In this document: one piece after another, positions 61,717 to 64,000 of the stretch | Layout of the letters: the number at the start of each line of letters is the position of its first letter | Numbering within the stretch: position 1 is the stretch's first letter | NCBI RefSeq assembly: GCF_002019765.1 | Contig: NZ_KV917380.1 | Span: 486,707 to 550,706, forward strand | From: Shouchella oshimensis | GTDB lineage: Bacteria; Bacillota; Bacilli; Bacillales; Bacillaceae_D | DNA length: 64,000 nucleotides | Reading direction: 5' to 3' | Position numbers and translations under genes: made by a program | Notes under the pieces: model-generated | What the model was told of the DNA's origin: nothing | Databases searched by the model: none | The model's input: only the letters and a program-made list of their open reading frames with translations

Positions 61717-61737
61717 AACCCTGCTAATGGCAGGGTT
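61717..61737. promoter_or_regulatory. perfect inverted repeat before the ECF sigma gene
   Basis: AACCCTGC and GCAGGGTT form a perfect 8-bp dyad around TAATG, about 150 bases before the sigma factor start. No T tract follows, so an operator or an mRNA leader hairpin is more likely than a terminator. Nothing else is clear in 61656-61883. Confidence 0.45.
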
Positions 61738-61883
61738 ATGAATCATTTGAGCATCCTCTCGTTTTATGGAAGGCCATCTAGTTTTAATTTCAGAGGTAGA
61801 GAGATCACTAATTTAATTCTATATGCAACGATTGGGAGTGAGAATTCGAATATAAGAGTAAGGATGTTGAAAGGAGTAGAAAT

Positions 61884-62420
61884 GTGTTTAGTGACAAGCG
61901 TTTAATCCGTTACATACTAAGAAAAGGATCGGATCAAGCTGCGGAAGAGTTGATTCGACGTTATTACGATGACTTATATTATTATCTTTACCGGCAAATT
62001 GGTAATGGAGATGACGCTCTCGATTTAACACAAGAGGTTTTTATTTCAGCTTTAAAAGGTTTAAGTTCCTATGATGATCGTAAATCTTCTTTTCGAACGT
62101 GGCTCTTTCGTATTGGAACATATAAAGTCATTGATTCTCGGCGCAAGCTAAAAATCACTTGGTTCGAATTAAAAGAAGGAGAATTGGTGGAAGAACAAGA
62201 TTTTCACGAAACCTTATATCAGAAAGAGCTTTTAGATGCTATCAATCAATATGTCGCGAATTTTCAGCCAGAAATACAAGAAATTTTCCATTTAAGAGTT
62301 TACGGTGAACTATCTTTTCCGGAAATTTCTTCATTGCTTGCTCAAAAAGAAGAACGAATTAAAGCTCTTTATTACCGACTGATAAAAAAAGTTAGGGAGG
62401 AGTTTCATGACTATGAATAA
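61884..62420 (+). CDS. ECF-type RNA polymerase sigma factor
   Basis: This 178-residue sigma factor has only regions 2 and 4: AAEELIRRYYDDLYYYLYRQ and DALDLTQEVFISALKGLSSY in region 2, and IFHLRVYGELSFPEISSLLA in region 4. It starts with GTG, 7 bases after AAGGAG. The next gene begins inside its 3' end. No zinc-type anti-sigma factor is recognisable beside it; the following membrane protein may be the regulator or an ABC permease. Such sigma-ABC sets often answer envelope stress. Confidence 0.92.
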   Translation: MFSDKRLIRYILRKGSDQAAEELIRRYYDDLYYYLYRQIGNGDDALDLTQEVFISALKGLSSYDDRKSSFRTWLFRIGTYKVIDSRRKLKITWFELKEGELVEEQDFHETLYQKELLDAINQYVANFQPEIQEIFHLRVYGELSFPEISSLLAQKEERIKALYYRLIKKVREEFHDYE

Positions 62421-63189
62421 GAGGCAAAAAATGATTCTTCTTAATCAAGATGAGAAGGATCAAAGCATTGCACTTATCTTAAAAGAAGTGAATTTGAAAC
62501 CAGTAACGTTTAGAGCATTTATTGGTTCTTTTTTTCAAGAAGTTGGTTTCCGATACCTTTTCTGGGGATTAGGAGATATTTTATACATTGTCGGTCTCTT
62601 GCTGTTAGGAGTAGGTGCTCTTTACCTTCCTGATTTAAATTCTTTCGCTAAGAATGGACATGTTGAGTATGTTTATTTTGCTGTTTTTATGATATCTCCT
62701 CTTTGCTATGCCCTACTGTATTTTCTTGGAATGTGGAAAGAGAAATTGTTAGGAACATTCGAATTAAAAATGACACTGAAAGTTTCGTTAAAAGAAATAT
62801 TCATTTTACGTATGTTCATGTTCAGCGGAATTTCTTTAATTGTATCTACAATTGGGAGTGTCTTCATTTGGCAACTAATTGGTCAAGAACTTTCATTAAT
62901 GAAACTATTCAGTCTTTCTTTTGCTTCTTTATTTTTATTTGCTAGTATGCAACTACTTTTAGAATTTCAACTACCGATGCGTTGTCACTACTGGGTCACC
63001 CCAATGATATGGGCAGTGATCGGAATTCTCTTTATCTGGAAAAAAGACTTAATGACTCAGATTCTGTTGTATCTTCCTCTTTCACTTATAACCGCAATCA
63101 GTTTTGGGTTTATTCTCCTATTTATCTATTTGTTGAGGTACAACTACTTAATGCAAAAGGAAGGAACGATTTATTATGCTAATGCTTAG
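62407..63189 (+). CDS. hypothetical multi-pass membrane protein
   Basis: This 260-residue protein has a short cytoplasmic N-terminus (about 50 residues) and six predicted helices. I cannot place it by motif. It overlaps the sigma gene by 14 bases and the following ABC ATPase gene by 14 bases, so all three are translated from one transcript. It could be an ABC permease partner or a membrane-bound anti-sigma factor. GGGAGGAG precedes the start. Confidence 0.75.
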   Translation: MTMNKRQKMILLNQDEKDQSIALILKEVNLKPVTFRAFIGSFFQEVGFRYLFWGLGDILYIVGLLLLGVGALYLPDLNSFAKNGHVEYVYFAVFMISPLCYALLYFLGMWKEKLLGTFELKMTLKVSLKEIFILRMFMFSGISLIVSTIGSVFIWQLIGQELSLMKLFSLSFASLFLFASMQLLLEFQLPMRCHYWVTPMIWAVIGILFIWKKDLMTQILLYLPLSLITAISFGFILLFIYLLRYNYLMQKEGTIYYANA

Positions 63190-64000
63190 CCACGTTAGTA
63201 AACACTTTCAATCGAATGAAATTTTGGAAGACATCTCTTTAACATTTGAAAACGGCGTGTACGGCTTACTTTCTCCAAATGGAGCAGGAAAAACAACTTT
63301 ATTAAAAATGATTACAACGCTTTTATTTCCAAGTTCTGGTGAAATCTTATGGAATGGTCAATCAATCAAAGACTTGGGGGCGGAGTATCGTGGAGTAATT
63401 GGCTATTTGCCACAGGATTTTGGTTATTACGGAAATTATACACCGTTCAAATTTTTACTGTATATGTCAGCATTGCAGAAGATGAAAAAGAGGGAAGCGG
63501 AGAAAAGGATTGATGAGTTGTTAGAACTTGTTGCGCTTTCTGATGTGAAGAATAAAAAAATGAAACGCTTTTCAGGAGGGATGATTCAACGAGTAGGCAT
63601 CGCTCAAGCCATGTTGAACAATCCGAAATTATTAATATTGGATGAACCAACAGCTGGGTTAGACCCAAAAGAACGGGTAAGATTTCGTAATTTAATTCAC
63701 CGTCTTGCTCAAGATCGAATTGTTATTCTATCGACACATATTGTTTCTGATGTTGAGACCATTGCAAAACAAATTATTATGATTAAAAATCGTCGACTTT
63801 ATTGTTGTGAAACGCCAGCTTCTATTATTCACTCGGTTCAAGGGAAAATTTATGAAGTTCCTGCTAGTTATACGTTATCGGAAGAGCAATTGTTATTAAG
63901 TGAAAGAGAAGGTGACAGAGGTCATTTAATGAGAATCGCAAGTCCATTTAGTACAAAAGAAGGTGTGGAAGTACGTCCCAGCTTAGAAGATGCTTTTCTA
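63176..64000 (+). CDS. ABC transporter ATP-binding protein (cut by window end)
   Basis: At least 275 residues are encoded and the frame is open to the last base. Walker A is LLSPNGAGKTTL (Ser where Gly is usual), the signature is RFSGGMIQRVGIAQ, Walker B is LLILDEPTAGLDP, and the switch His lies in STHIVSDVE. The class resembles export or antibiotic-resistance ABC ATPases, not sugar importers. GGAAGGA precedes the ATG at 63176; an ATG two codons later is also possible. A permease gene is expected beyond the window. Confidence 0.92.
   Translation, partial: MLMLSHVSKHFQSNEILEDISLTFENGVYGLLSPNGAGKTTLLKMITTLLFPSSGEILWNGQSIKDLGAEYRGVIGYLPQDFGYYGNYTPFKFLLYMSALQKMKKREAEKRIDELLELVALSDVKNKKMKRFSGGMIQRVGIAQAMLNNPKLLILDEPTAGLDPKERVRFRNLIHRLAQDRIVILSTHIVSDVETIAKQIIMIKNRRLYCCETPASIIHSVQGKIYEVPASYTLSEEQLLLSEREGDRGHLMRIASPFSTKEGVEVRPSLEDAFL

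Noticed and set aside
1-64000. tRNA, rRNA, riboswitch or T-box elements
   Set aside because: None was recognised in the intergenic regions by eye. A covariance-model scan was not possible, so weak candidates could be missed.

Overview
The window reads as chromosomal DNA of a low-to-mid GC Gram-positive bacterium of the Bacillaceae. The support is strong AGGAGG-type ribosome sites, frequent GTG/TTG starts, sigma-A type promoters, perfect CcpA (cre) boxes, many LPxC-type lipoproteins, and xylose and beta-xylosidase proteins that closely follow the Bacillus subtilis versions. An alkaliphile such as Shouchella or Alkalihalobacillus is my guess; the sequence alone does not settle the genus. I saw no rRNA, tRNA, CRISPR array, prophage or transposase gene.

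Layout. (1) 0.3-7.5 kb: a ROK regulator, a CUT1 sugar importer (binding lipoprotein and two permeases), two Gfo/Idh/MocA oxidoreductases and a TIM-barrel isomerase/epimerase. (2) 7.6-9.9 kb: a CitA/CitB-type two-component pair. (3) 10.0-13.1 kb: a PTS EIIBC, nanE and a convergent MurR/RpiR regulator, an amino sugar (probably N-acetylmannosamine) unit. (4) 13.2-19.8 kb: an SDR, a TetR regulator, an acyl-CoA ligase behind a cre box, and a tripartite tricarboxylate transporter (TctC, TctB, TctA), plausibly one carboxylate uptake and CoA-activation module. (5) 20.0-23.6 kb: an OmpR-type regulator with a large multi-pass histidine kinase, then a Nudix hydrolase with an overlapping 19-codon leader ORF. 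(6) 23.7-30.7 kb: two paralogous secreted glucosaminidases flanking a family 2 glycosyltransferase, then a small membrane protein. (7) 31.2-38.6 kb, minus strand: a LacI regulator, a CUT1 importer and a very large GH42-like glycosidase. (8) 39.0-40.1 kb: a PadR regulator and its membrane partner. (9) 40.4-49.5 kb: a complete xylan/xylose unit (xynB, xylR, importer, xylA, xylB). (10) 49.8-61.6 kb: an unsaturated-uronate unit (DeoR, kduD, kduI, TIM-barrel protein, two AraC regulators, two Gfo/Idh proteins, GH88 hydrolase, CUT1 importer). (11) 61.9-64.0 kb: an ECF sigma factor, a membrane protein and an ABC ATPase cut by the window end.

How the genes work together. Most of the window is a row of self-contained carbohydrate modules, each with its own regulator, importer and first enzymes. 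All four CUT1 importers lack an ATPase gene, so they probably share one MsmX-like ATPase encoded elsewhere. Three perfect cre sites (near 14.86, 42.04 and 57.30 kb) and several near matches place several modules under carbon catabolite control.

Three copies of a 237-275 bp MITE-like repeat with 12-bp terminal inverted repeats bracket the GH42 and xylose modules in alternating orientation, and one copy supplies the last codons of a gene. The candidates I find most interesting are the two independent 'two Gfo/Idh plus one TIM-barrel' sets, the glucosaminidase-glycosyltransferase-glucosaminidase triad, the coupled leader ORF of the Nudix gene, and the repeat family. All functional assignments are from reading the sequence; no database search was run.
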